Below, in pieces: positions 1 through 12,290 of a stretch of DNA of 64,000 nt. The stretch is taken from contig NC_090726.1 in assembly GCF_036898095.1 (NCBI RefSeq), forward strand, positions 34,661,659 through 34,725,658, given 5' to 3'. Within the stretch, counting starts at the first letter, position 1. Each line of letters starts with the position of its first letter. This DNA comes from Palaemon carinicauda (taxonomy: Eukaryota > Arthropoda > Malacostraca > Decapoda > Palaemonidae). Below the pieces are notes generated by a model. It did not search any database and was not told the DNA's origin. It was given only the letters and a program-made list of their open reading frames with translations. The translations under genes and the position numbers were made by a program.

Positions 1-215
1 ACAAATGTAGCCTTTATAGTCCACTGCAGGGCAAAGACCCCAGACAGGTCCTAAATCATGTCTGGGGGTTTCGCCAGTTCTCATTAGCACGCTGGCCTCC
101 GACTATCAGACTCTTCTCGTTGTTCATCTCAAGAAGTGTCTCTCGGTCATACTACCTAAGGCTCCTTCAGGAACCTCTTCGTTTTCTCATACTCTTTACG
201 CCCACATCACAAACA
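1..215. repeat. Dispersed decapod repeat fragment
   Basis: GC-richer than its surroundings and cut by the window edge. It contains the motif CCACTGCAGGGCAAAG followed by a second block around TGTCTGGGGGTTT. I recognise this layout from memory as a dispersed crustacean repeat. The motif CCACTGCAGGRCAAAG recurs at 2020 and 38390 inside RTE-like LINE 3' ends, so this may be the end of a related LINE. No coding potential is visible. The boundary on the right is uncertain. Confidence 0.45.
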
Positions 216-320
216 GAAAGAATCTTCGGAGAGATTCTGTCCTCGGTATAGGCGTACAAAACTTTTCATATATAGTTGATGCACAAATACTCCCATTCAA
301 CCCATCCTATATACGAATGA

Positions 321-386
321 TGAACGTAATTTATTTGAATACTTACCCATATACAGGAACAATTATTCTTTTATATATGTATATAG

Positions 387-417
<31 letters not shown>

Positions 418-452
418 TGTGTGTATATATATACATATACATACATTTTATA

Positions 453-492
<40 letters not shown>

Positions 493-533
493 GTGAACGT
501 AATTTATTTGAATACTTACCCATATAGACACAG

Positions 534-580
<47 letters not shown>

Positions 581-604
581 TATATGTATATGTGTGTGGG
601 TATT

Positions 605-647
<43 letters not shown>

Positions 648-698
648 CATATATATGAACCTAATTTATTTGAATATGTACCCATATATATGCACAAT

Positions 699-790
<92 letters not shown>
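321..790. repeat. Three-unit tandem repeat with embedded (TA)n
   Basis: A ~50-bp core (TGAACGTAATTTATTTGAAT... then CCCATATA ... CAATT) begins at 321, 494 and 656, so the units are about 162-173 bp long. Each core is followed by its own long TA array. The second TA array is interrupted by TATGTG/GTGTGTGG. The Tyr-Ile open frames here are translated microsatellite and not genes. Confidence 0.75.
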
Positions 791-2006
<1,216 letters not shown>

Positions 2007-2010
<4 letters not shown>

Positions 2011-2645
2011 AACTAATCCATTGCAGGACAAAGGCTCCGGAGATCCCCTTCCACTACCGTCTGTTTTTTATCTTTCTATGCCAGTCTATACCAGCAAATT
2101 TTCTTAGCTCGTCAATCCATCGTCTTCTCTTCCTTCACCTGCTTCTTTTGCAATCTCTAGGGACCCATTCTGGTATTCTTAATGTTCATGTATTATTTGT
2201 CTTTCTCATTTCTTTTTCTTCCATGTTAGAAAATCCTCTAATTTAGTTTGCTCTCGTATCCATGTTCCTCTTTTTCTGTCTTTTAGTGTTAATCCCATCA
2301 TCATTCTATTCATAGCTCTTTGAGTTGTAACAAGCTTATGATCTAATGCTTTAATATGGGTCCAAGTTTCTGATGCATAAGTTTATATTGGTAGGACCAT
2401 CTGATGAAATAATTTTATTTTTAGAGAAAGGGACATTTTACTTTTCATAATCTCATTTTGCTTGCCAAAAGATTTCCTTTCCATGCTTATCTTTCTTTTA
2501 AATTCGGTCTCATGTCATGGGTAAACACTTACTCTTTATCTTAATACGTATATTTATTAACAATCTTTAGAGGTTCGTTCATAACCCATATTTGTTGCCT
2601 TTTTGCATTACATGGTGTTCGTTTATAACGATATTTGAAAGACAT
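2007..2645 (-). mobile_element. RTE-like LINE 3'-end fragment (copy B)
   Basis: Aligns by eye, base by base with indels, to 38372-39000. Shared landmarks are TGCAGGACAAAGG at the 3' end, a TATGCC-GTCTATACC block, AGGGACCCATTCT, CTGATGCATAAGTT and AGGTTC-TCATAACCC. The element reads on the minus strand: the 3' end is at 2007 and the 5' truncation near 2645. Only the region downstream of the RT core is present, and it is full of stops. The related plus-strand copy at 20.6-21.75 kb has the RT domain that identifies the family. Confidence 0.75.
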
Positions 2646-3340
2646 CGTGAAATATATAAATAGGATATCATGGCAGGAAAATCTAATTATTTTGTAGGAA
2701 TATTTTTTTTAAATTTACTTCGGTTTTAGAGTATGAGCTGTGTACTCAAACATATTACCTAGAGAAACAACTAGTTTATAATTTGCATGAATGCGCCAGT
2801 AGTTTTTCCAAAAGCAAATTGGATAGGATATATAATGATTATTTACCTCCTCATTACGTTGAATTCAAATATTTCTCATATTTCTTCTTCAAATCAAATA
2901 ATTTCAGCCCACTGGGAATTATAGGTAATATGACCATAACTACCTTACCATCAAAAATTTCCCTAAAAAGACATAAAGGCTTTACTCCCTCTGGACCATT
3001 AGAGGTTGAAAATTCCCCCAAAAGGGTAATAGCTTGCTATTGCAATAAAGATTCAGTATGTATTCTTGATTATAGAATCTTTAAAAGGGAGATAAATTTA
3101 TTGCTGACCTCAATTTAAAAAGATTCAAACCTCACATTTTATATATGTTTTAGTTTTAGACTGTCTTTATTGTGTGTGGAAATAAATCTAGAATATAGAA
3201 GAATGCTTTTAAATATCATATAGATCAAGAACTGCTATTTTGATAGCAGTTTATTAGAGTAGGGGGATCACACATTCTTGAGACATCTCCCTGAAAATAT
3301 TATGATTAGATAGTAACGATATGCAAATTCTCTATTGCTT
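2646..3340. other. Intergenic, one chance-length frame
   Basis: A 111-codon plus frame at 2783-3118 is Lys/Ser/Phe/Asn-rich with no recognisable domain, signal peptide or splice context. I treat it as chance. Nothing else is recognised. Confidence 0.45.
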
Positions 3341-3342
3341 AT

Positions 3343-5180
<1,838 letters not shown>

Positions 5181-5770
5181 GATATACATGTGACATTTTC
5201 AGGGATTGTTAGGATATATATCACCTTTGTTTCCGACAAATTTCATGTCTATACTTGCTATTGACCTGCCTTGGTGGTAATTTCTGTACAAAAATTACTA
5301 TTTCTAACTAAGATCCTTGTGGGGCAATAAACTCCACCTATTGTTTTGCAGATATCCAAATGATTTTCACGGGGTTCATTGGGGGTTATGTGAACTATTT
5401 GTATTATTGTGCATATCTATTTTCATAATGATACATGCCATAGTAAAGTCACAGCAGCCATATTTTGGCGGCGACGTAAATATCTCCTTGACTAATTCAC
5501 ATATCTAAATGAAATTTTCAGGGATTCATCGAACTGACATTTTCTTTGTCTATGCCAATTTTCATGTTGATATCTGCTATACAAAAGCCACAGCAGAAGT
5601 ATTTTGTTATTAGTGGACTAGTTATTTTTCGGTATCGTAGTAAATGGCTCCTAAACTGATTTACATATCCAAATGAAAATTTCATGGATTGATATTAAAC
5701 TTGTTTTCTCTGACCCAGCCAATTTTCATTTTAATATCTGCAATAGAAAAGCCACTGCTGCCATGTAGCC
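5181..5770. repeat. Diverged ~150-170-bp tandem repeat, 4 units
   Basis: A GATATCCAAATGA-type start followed by a TTTCAGGGATT block recurs near 5181, 5351, 5500 and 5664. Each unit continues into CCAATTTTCATGTTGATATCTGC-like text (two segments) and AAGCCACAGCAG. Spacing is about 170, 149 and 164 bp. The units are clearly diverged, so this is an old tandem array. The 63-codon frame at 5317-5508 is inside it and is not a gene. Confidence 0.65.
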
Positions 5771-5948
5771 TTATATAGCCTTATGTAGCCTTTTATTTCA
5801 AATTATTCCTATCAAAACTTTTGTAGTTCAGGTGAATCCTATCTCTTCTTAGAAAAATATAAAAAAATCAATTAGCGTGGTAGTGAGTGTCATTCAAAGA
5901 GGGAAACTACACGTTCCAAACATAATACCAGTCCAGAGTTGCGTTTAT

Positions 5949-6200
5949 CTATTATTATTATTATTACTAGCCAAGCTACAACCCTAGTTGGAAAAGCAAG
6001 ATGCTATAAGCCCAAGGGCTCCAGCAGGGAAAAAAAGCCCAATGAAGAAAGGAAAAAAGGAAATTAATAAATGATGAGAATAAATTCACACTATATCATT
6101 CTAAAAACAGTAACAGCGTCAAAACAGATAAGTCCTATATAAACTATTAACAACGTCAAAGCAGATATGTCATATATAAACTATAAACTATAGTGGTATA
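5949..6200 (-). mobile_element. TAA-tailed LINE 3' end (minus)
   Basis: On the plus strand, ATT repeats (5949-5966) are followed by CTAGCCAAGCTACAACCC, TTGGAAAAGCAAGATGC, TATAAGCCCAAGGGCTCC and a GGAAAAAAAGCCCA block. In element orientation this is a 3' end finishing in a (TAA)n tail. The same end occurs at about 6.96, 23.7, 25.05, 31.36, 45.42, 47.49 and 55.37 kb. The RT-bearing copy at 31.3 kb identifies it as a jockey-superfamily LINE. Confidence 0.75.
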
Positions 6201-6789
6201 TGTATTTATAAATCTACAAAATGAATTATTCACCAGACTTATACCGTCATACGTTATATCTTGGGATACGGTAATGATATTGAAACCTATAACCCTTACT
6301 TATTTTTCCTCCATAGTACTTGAAAATTAATAACAGCTGGGACCACCGTCATACCCATGAATATTTTACAGCTGTACATACACATCATCCATATTTAGCT
6401 TGACATTGACACAAGGAAGTTCTTCTCTCTCTTTTTTTATAGTTAGGAAAACGTAAAATAATCGATGCAAATAGAGAAGCTCGCTGAAAAAGCCCTCTAT
6501 ATTAAACAATAATGGCAGAAAGGTTCAAAATGAATAGGTCATACATTAAAAGGGCCTCTGCTAGTCAAATAATACCTACGCAATATTCTGTGGAAGATAT
6601 AAAATGGCAACGCAAAAGTTGCCGTATTGAAAGGTGCCTCGAGTTGATGAGGTCAACATTGCGATACTGGAATATGATAGTTTAATTGCAATCAAAATGA
6701 CTTGACAGATTGGAATGTACCAGTGAAGAAGATAGCATAGATAAGTTTATGATTGAAATCTCCCTTATGTAGTAAAGCCCAAGTGTCTG

Positions 6790-6790
<1 letters not shown>
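6201..6790. other. Intergenic, nothing recognised
   Basis: AT-rich sequence between two LINE 3' ends. No open frame or RNA gene is supported. Confidence 0.5.

Positions 6791-6791
<1 letters not shown>

Positions 6792-6861
<70 letters not shown>
6792..6861. repeat. (TA)n microsatellite
   Basis: A ~70-bp pure TA run. Confidence 0.95.
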
Positions 6862-6864
<3 letters not shown>

Positions 6865-6865
6865 C

Positions 6866-6928
6866 TACTCGGTCTCTCCCCGTCCCTCTGGTGGGGGAGA
6901 GGGAATAGTCATACCCTGGTGAGAGGGA
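6866..6928. repeat. Short dispersed repeat with hairpin
   Basis: GC-richer 60-bp segment with CCCTCTGGTGGGGGAGAGGG and a related inverted piece ATACCCTGGTGAGAGGG. A diverged relative in the other orientation lies near 61600-61640 (CCTCTCACAAGAGTATGACT). It is probably a dispersed repeat fragment. Confidence 0.45.
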
Positions 6929-6931
6929 TAA

Positions 6932-6967
<36 letters not shown>

Positions 6968-7395
6968 TGGCTAAGCTATAACCGTAGTTGGAAAAGCAGG
7001 ATGCTATAAGATTAAGGGCTTCAATAGGGAAAATAGCCCAGTGAGGAAACGAAACAAAGAAAAACTACAAGAGAACTTTAAGAACAATATTAAAATCAAA
7101 ATGAATCTTTCATATAAACTATAAAAACTTGAAAATGACTACAGGATAAAGCTTCAAAAATGACAAGAGGAATAGAAAAAAGATAGAGTAGTGTGCCTGA
7201 GTGTACCCTCAAACAAGAGATCTCTAACCCAAGACAGTGGAAGACCATGGTACAGAGGCTATGACACTACCCAAGACTAGATAACAATGGTATGATTTTG
7301 GAGTGTCCTTCTCATAAAAGTGTAGCTTACCATAGCTAAAGAGTCTCTTTTACCTTTACCAAAAGGAAAGTATCCACTGAACAACAGCGCTGTTA
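6928..7395 (-). mobile_element. TAA-tailed repeat, alternate body (minus)
   Basis: The (ATT)n tail at 6928-6965 joins the same 3' end as 5.95 kb. Upstream in element orientation is a body with AAGACAGTGGAAGACCATGG, ACTACCCAAGACTAGA, GGAGTGTCCTTCTC and CCATAGCTAAAGAGTCTC. That body also occurs in opposite orientation at 23.29-23.52 kb. It differs from the RT-bearing body of the 31.3- and 47.4-kb copies, so two bodies share one tail. Confidence 0.7.
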
Positions 7396-7865
7396 TATTA
7401 TTTTATAATCGCCCAGAAAATCGATAAGTTTAACAGAAAATATTTTAATTAGAAGAGTAAGTGATGATTAATTGAAATTAAGATAGTCAGAAGAACGTAA
7501 AAAGGCCTATATTTTATAATATAATTTTATGATATAATATCAATCCATCAGAAAACTGCCTTTTGGAAAACAAAAATGGTGGGTATTAACGAGGAATTTA
7601 TTTGTGGAATTTTTAAACTTCATATATCTTTGGTTGTTTCGGATTGGTGCAGTTCATTAGGTCAAAGTGGCTCCTAACACCAAATATCAGTAATAAAGAA
7701 AAAGAATAAGAATAACACGCATGTGAGTCAGGACGACATTAAAATAACTGTCAAAATTGTTAATTAATAAAAACTAAATAAGCCAAATCTTGTAAAAGAA
7801 ATCTCAAACTTGAAACTGCTATCATGGATGTACTGTACAATATCCAGCAAAGGACTCGTCTAATG
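7396..7865. other. Intergenic 5' flank of the LTR element
   Basis: AT-rich, no gene seen. Its last four bases before the LTR (ATAC, 7866-7869) are the left copy of the target-site duplication. Confidence 0.5.
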
Positions 7866-7869
7866 ATAC

Positions 7870-8124
7870 TGTACCAACCGTGTTTCACACAATTGTACAT
7901 AATTCCTTTTGTATATATTATGCTTGTATCTTCGCTCCTCCCTCGCACTAAAACGAACATGAAAATTCCTGTCTGGTTTTTCCTCTGTGATATTGTCTGT
8001 CTTGTGAACTTGTCATGTCCTGTTGCCTTGAGGTTTTGTATATAAGGAGAGTGTTCCACAACAATATAACTCAGTCGTTTCCAATCTGCCTTTGATTTCA
8101 CAACTCCTCTCTCGGCCCGTCACA
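7870..8124 (+). repeat. 5' LTR
   Basis: 255 bp, TGTACC...GTCACA. It contains a TATA-like GTATATAAGG near 8038, about 85 bp from the LTR end, as expected for a U3 promoter with transcription starting downstream. It differs from the 3' LTR only at about 7996 (C versus A) and 8110 (C versus T). An antisense 113-codon frame across it has no support as a gene. Confidence 0.95.
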
Positions 8125-8125
8125 T

Positions 8126-8136
8126 TGGTGACCCCG
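8126..8136 (+). promoter_or_regulatory. Primer-binding site, tRNA-Trp-like
   Basis: TGGTGACCCCG starts one base after the LTR. It is complementary to the 3' end of eukaryotic tRNA-Trp (…CGGGGTCACCA) as I recall it, then diverges after 11 nt. tRNA-Trp priming is described for the CsRn1 group. The short match is usual for such elements, but the tRNA identity should be treated as likely and not proved. Confidence 0.7.
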
Positions 8137-8197
8137 GAAGTCGACTCGCTTCCACCGCCTTCCACCCCCACCCCCTCGCCCCTTCATCGTTGGTACT

Positions 8198-8996
8198 ATG
8201 GCGGACTCTACGGCAGTTGGTGCTGCGGCCGCTCCATTCAAACTTTCATCGTTTGCCAGCGGAGAGGCGTTTGCTTGGTTTCAGCGTGCAGAAGTCCAGT
8301 TTCGTATCAGGGGCGTGACTCGCTCAACCACCAAAGCGGATTATGTTCTCGCGGCGATACCCGAGGACACCTTCCCAGAAATATCCGACTGGCTTTGTGA
8401 ACAAGGAGACACCCCAATAGCGTATGACGACCTCAAATCATACCTTCTGCAGCAGTACTCGCCGTCGCCAGCCGCCCGTATAGCAAAGCTTTTTCAGCTC
8501 TCGCAACAACCGTTGGGGGACCAAAGGGCTTCGCTTGCCCTCAGGGAAATGACCAGTATCGCTCGCCTTCAACCTGCCGTCTCCTCGTGAGGTGAACCTA
8601 CTCCGTGCCCTTTGGATACGCCGTTTACCTGAACCTGTGCGCGCTGCCATACCCGATGTCGATAGTTTACCCATAAAGGACTTGATGACCAAAGCCGACG
8701 CCCTTATGGACAGCCACTTCAAGACCTCCATCAACGCCTCCACCCCTAACGACGAGGATGCCTATTCAACGTCAACCGAAGCTGACATGAATGCCGTAGG
8801 ACATACACGCCTACCCCGTGACGTGCCGAAGCGGCAACAAAGCCGCCCACCACCCACCAATCGCTCGCGCCCCAACGAACGACTTCTACAGCCACTTACT
8901 ACCTCCCATCCGCCGCAGTTTTGCTACTACCACTTCAGATTCGGGGCAACCGCGAAGAAATGTGCCACAGATTGTCAGTAGCCAAAAAACGTGTAA
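8198..8996 (+). pseudogene. gag: gag (capsid/nucleocapsid), frameshifted
   Basis: ATG at 8198 opens a 130-codon frame with a capsid-like segment (FASGEAFAWFQRAEVQFRIR, then a Thr-Lys-Ala-Asp-Tyr-Val-Leu-Ala-Ala-Ile-Pro block) typical of gypsy Gag. That frame stops at 8588-8590. The homologous reading continues in another phase from about 8575 (PREVNLLRALWIRRLP) to 8981, so there is a frameshift near 8570-8585. The C-terminal half is Pro/Arg/Asn-rich, then has a CYYH...C...C knuckle (Cys-x2-His-x9-Cys-x3-Cys, about 8925-8975). A TAG at 8979-8981 follows almost directly; the next stop in this phase is TAA at 8994. Gag would package element RNA in cytoplasmic particles. This copy cannot encode the full protein. 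Confidence 0.85.
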
Positions 8997-9023
8997 GTAG
9001 GCCATCGCTTGTGGCGGTGGCCT
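8984..9023 (+). promoter_or_regulatory. Putative -1 ribosomal frameshift signal
   Basis: Heptamer AAAAAAC (8984-8990) reads A AAA AAC in the gag phase. Slipping back one base leads exactly into the protease phase. After an 8-nt spacer comes a 10-bp stem (AGGCCATCGC, 8999-9008, with GCGGTGGCCT, 9014-9023; one G·U pair) closing a 5-nt loop. Heptamer, phase, spacer and stem all match the canonical -1 design used for Gag-Pol synthesis. In this copy a gag-phase TAG at 8979-8981 lies just upstream, so ribosomes in that phase would not reach it. Confidence 0.75.
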
Positions 9024-11997
9024 CCCATGTTTCTAATCTTTTCTTTTTACAGGATGCAGGAACGGGTGTGCGATTTTTGGTCGACACGGGTGCTTGTCGT
9101 TCTCTTTTGCCAAGGAAACTCTTCAAGGCACAACGTAGTCTGTCTACATCTGCCGACGTCCGCTTGGTAGCTGCCAACGGATCTGCGATACCCACCTACG
9201 GTTACGAGAGCCTCACATTATCGTTCGGAAACGGTAAATTCAGTTGGAAGTTTCTCGTTGCTGACGTCACAATGCCAATCCTCGGTGCGGATTTCCTCTC
9301 TCATTTCCACCTTCTGGTCGATGTCGCCCACCGACGATTGGTCAACGCAGACTTGTAGTTGTCGACACCTCTTCAACCCGCCCCCTCTAACCTCGCTCTC
9401 CACATCAGCGCACCCACGGATGCCTACGCCCACTTCCTCACGTCGTACCCGGAAGTTTTCCGTCCAGAACTTCGCCAAACGCCCACGGTTCCTGCCAAGC
9501 ACGGTATTTATCACCATATCAAGACGACGGGACCCCCATTCTTCGCAAAATTCAGACGTCTGGCACTGGAACGATTGGCAGCCGCCAAACAGACGTTCGC
9601 CGAAATGGAGAAAATGGGCCTTTGCCAAAAGGCCTCCAGCCCATGGTCGTCACCCTTACACATCGTTCTGAAGAAAGACGGCTCCCTCCGTCCGTGCGGG
9701 GATTACAGGCGCCTGAACATGCAAACAGAACCGGATCACTACCCCCTCCCAAACATTGCCGATGTAACCTCCTACCTGCACAAAGCAAAGGTTTTCTCTA
9801 CGCTCGACCTCCTGAAGGGGTATTATCAGGTGCCTATGAACCCAGAAGACATCCCCAAGACCGCCATCACCACTCCGTTTGGCACATACACCTTCAATTA
9901 CTCCTGTTTTGGCCTTCGCAATGCTGGGGCAACGTTTCAACGTCTCATGGATGGCATCTTAGGGGACCTCCCTTTCTGTGTATGTTATGTGGACGACATA
10001 CTTGTGTTCTCCTCCTCAAAAGAGGAACACCTCCGTCACCTGCGCATCGTGGTCGACCGCCGGCAACAAAACGGGCTTGTAGTCCGGTACGACAAGTGTA
10101 CCTTTGGCGCCAACGAAGTGTCGTTCTTAGGGCATCGTATCACTCCTGAAGGAGTCCATCCCCTCCCTGAGAAGGTAGCAGCCGTTCAGAATTTCCCCAC
10201 GCCCTCGACTGTCAAAGCTCTGCAGGAATTCTTGGGCATGATCAACTATTATCACCGTTTTCTGCCAGCCATTGCCGCCACTCTTGCTCCCCTCTACGCC
10301 TCCCTCAAGGGCAAGCCAAAGGACCTGAAGTGAGGTCCCCTTCAAGAAGCAGCCTTCTGCAATGCAAAGAAGGCCCTATCAACTGCTGCGGCTCTCACTT
10401 TTCCTATCCCACACGCCCCTCTCCTTCTCTCCACCGATGCCAGCGACGTCGCTATTGGTGCAGTACTCGAGCAGGTGGTCAAAGGCTCGCCCCGCCCGTT
10501 GGCCTTCTTCAGCAGAAAACTGTCCAAGGCAGAATCGGGTTATTCTACCTTCGATCGAGAATTGCTGGCGGTGCACTTGGCTGTCCGTCACTTTCGCCAT
10601 TTCTTAGAAGGTACGCCCTACGTCATTCGCACAGACCACATGCCTCTGGTGCACGCCTTCACTCGACAGTCTGACGCCTGGTCCGCCCGTCAACGCCGAC
10701 ATCTCTCCGCCGGGGCTGAATACAATTGCACCCTCCAATACGTCCCTAGGAAAATGAATCCCGTTGCCGATGCCCTGTCAAGAAACACGTTGGCTGCCGT
10801 TCAACTGGGATTGGATTACAACGCCCTGGCTGAAGCCCAACGACAGGATCCAGAGTATCAAGCTTGTAGGACATCCTGCACGTCCCTCCGTTGGGAGGAT
10901 TTTCCCCTCGAAAACTCCAACACCACCCTCCTCTGTGACGTCAGTACTGGTAGACCGCGACCTTGGATTCCTGCTCCCATGCGCCGTCAGGTGTTTGATT
11001 TCATCCACGGCCTTTCACATCCCTCGTGCCGATCTACTGCACAGCTGCTGAAGGCAAAGTTCATTTGGCACGGCATTTCTAAGGATGCTAAGGATTGGGT
11101 CCGTGCCTGTACTTCTTGCCAAACTTCCAAAGTACATCGACACACGGATTCAGGAGTGGGCACCTTTCCTCAACCTCAGCGTCGTTTCGCACACATTCAC
11201 GTCGACGTTGTAGGCCCCCTACCCACATCACAAGGACATCGTTACCTGTTTACCGTCATTGACCGCTCCACTCGTTGGCCTGAAGCCATTCCCATGGAAA
11301 CTGCAACGTCCGCCTCATGTATATCTGCCTTAATCTCTGGATGGATTTCAAGATTCGGTATCCCTGAGCATATTACTTCTGACAGGGGAACCACTTTCAC
11401 CTCTCAATTATGGACGTCATTAGCGAATCTCCTGGGCATCACCCTACATCAGACAACGGCCTACAACCCCGCTGCCAATGGAATGGTTGAACGTTTTCAT
11501 CGCACCCTCAAAGCAGCTTTGATGTCCCGCTGCAAGGATTGCAACTGGTTTACTCAGCTTCCCTGGGTCCTCCTGGGACTAAGGACCACTCCTAAAGACG
11601 CCCTCGACGTCTCGGCAGCCGAAATGGTGTATGGCGACCCGTTGGTCGTCCTTGCCGAGTTTTTTCCTTCTACAACCTCCTCCGATGATCTCCAGCGCAT
11701 ACGTCACGTCGTGGGAAAATTTACTCCGTGCCGCCAGACTTACAAGCCCCCAGCGAAGCATCACATACCAACAGACTTGCACTCTGCAACGCACGTCTTC
11801 CTGCGCAACGACACCAGCAAGCCACCGTTAACGCTTACACGGGACCTTTCCTTGTGATCCGACGCAGTCCGAAAGCATTTCTCCTAAACATTCAGGGCAA
11901 AGAAGACTGGGTCTCCATTGATCGTCTAAAACCTGCTTATCTTCTGCCAGATGACCCGCTTACAGTTTGCCTCTCTAGATCAGGGCGCCCTATTTAA
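8984..11997 (+). pseudogene. pol: pol polyprotein (PR-RT-RH-IN), interrupted
   Basis: Protease: DTGA active site in FLVDTGACRSLLP (about 9073-9111), then ILGADFLSHF. A TAG at 9356-9358 interrupts it. RT (about 9460-10100) has KKDGSLRPCGDYRRLN, LDLLKGYYQVP, FGLRNAGATFQRLMD and the catalytic YVDD at 9986-9997. A TGA at 10331-10333 lies between RT and RNase H. RNase H has STDASD (about 10432) and a DRELLAVHLAVRHF helix. Integrase has an HHCC zinc finger (about 10990-11130) and a DDE core with HVDVVG, SDRGTTF and NGMVERFH. A frameshift at about 11815-11840 moves the C-terminal tail (YTGPFLVIRRSPKAFLLNI) into another frame that ends at 11997. All catalytic residues that I checked are present. The damage is limited to two stops and one frameshift. 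Confidence 0.9.
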
Positions 11998-12018
11998 CAT
12001 GTACAGTATGTCATTTTT

Positions 12019-12028
12019 AGGAGGGGAG
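12019..12028 (+). promoter_or_regulatory. Polypurine tract
   Basis: AGGAGGGGAG, three bases upstream of the 3' LTR, in the position expected for the plus-strand DNA primer. Confidence 0.85.
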
Positions 12029-12031
12029 CCA

Positions 12032-12286
12032 TGTACCAACCGTGTTTCACACAATTGTACATAATTCCTTTTGTATATATTATGCTTGTATCTTCGCTCC
12101 TCCCTCGCACTAAAACGAACATGAAAATTCCTGTCTGGTTTTTCCTCTGTGATATTGTATGTCTTGTGAACTTGTCATGTCCTGTTGCCTTGAGGTTTTG
12201 TATATAAGGAGAGTGTTCCACAACAATATAACTCAGTCGTTTCCAATCTGCCTTTGATTTCACAACTCCTTTCTCGGCCCGTCACA
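12032..12286 (+). repeat. 3' LTR
   Basis: 255 bp, same TG...CA ends as the 5' LTR, with the TATA-like box at 12200-12209. It is followed directly by the right ATAC target duplication. Confidence 0.95.
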
Positions 12287-12290
12287 ATAC

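Larger units (their letters stand above)
7866..12290 (+). mobile_element. CsRn1-like Ty3/gypsy LTR retrotransposon, defective
   Basis: The element spans 7870-12286 (4417 bp) and is flanked by ATAC at 7866-7869 and 12287-12290. The two 255-bp LTRs start TG, end CA and differ at 2 positions. Order: LTR, primer-binding site, gag, protease, RT, RNase H, integrase, polypurine tract, LTR. There is no env frame. A Cys-x2-His-x9-Cys-x3-Cys gag knuckle and a tRNA-Trp-like primer site are the features I remember as marking the CsRn1/Kabuki group of Ty3/gypsy elements. The coding region is broken by two frameshifts and three in-frame stops (8979, 9356, 10331), so this copy cannot make its own proteins. 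GC content is much higher than in the flanks, consistent with a recent insertion. Confidence 0.93.

Noticed and set aside
421..789. Tyr-Ile-rich open frames (also at 1886, 3343, 13100, 20344, 21711, 30062, 39249, 51373, 58340, 60500 and others)
   Set aside because: They are direct translations of (TA)n arrays on either strand and carry no gene evidence.
2783..3118. Possible host gene of 111 codons
   Set aside because: Single AT-rich frame of chance length with no domain, signal or splice context.
7760..8101. 113-codon minus frame over the 5' LTR
   Set aside because: Repeated in the 3' LTR (11994-12263) and explained by LTR sequence; no protein family resemblance.
8438..8743. Antisense and out-of-frame open frames across the LTR element (also 9218-9628, 9552-9940, 10330-10674, 11579-11997)
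   Set aside because: Shadow frames of GC-rich gag-pol without independent motifs, apart from the frame used for the integrase C-terminus.
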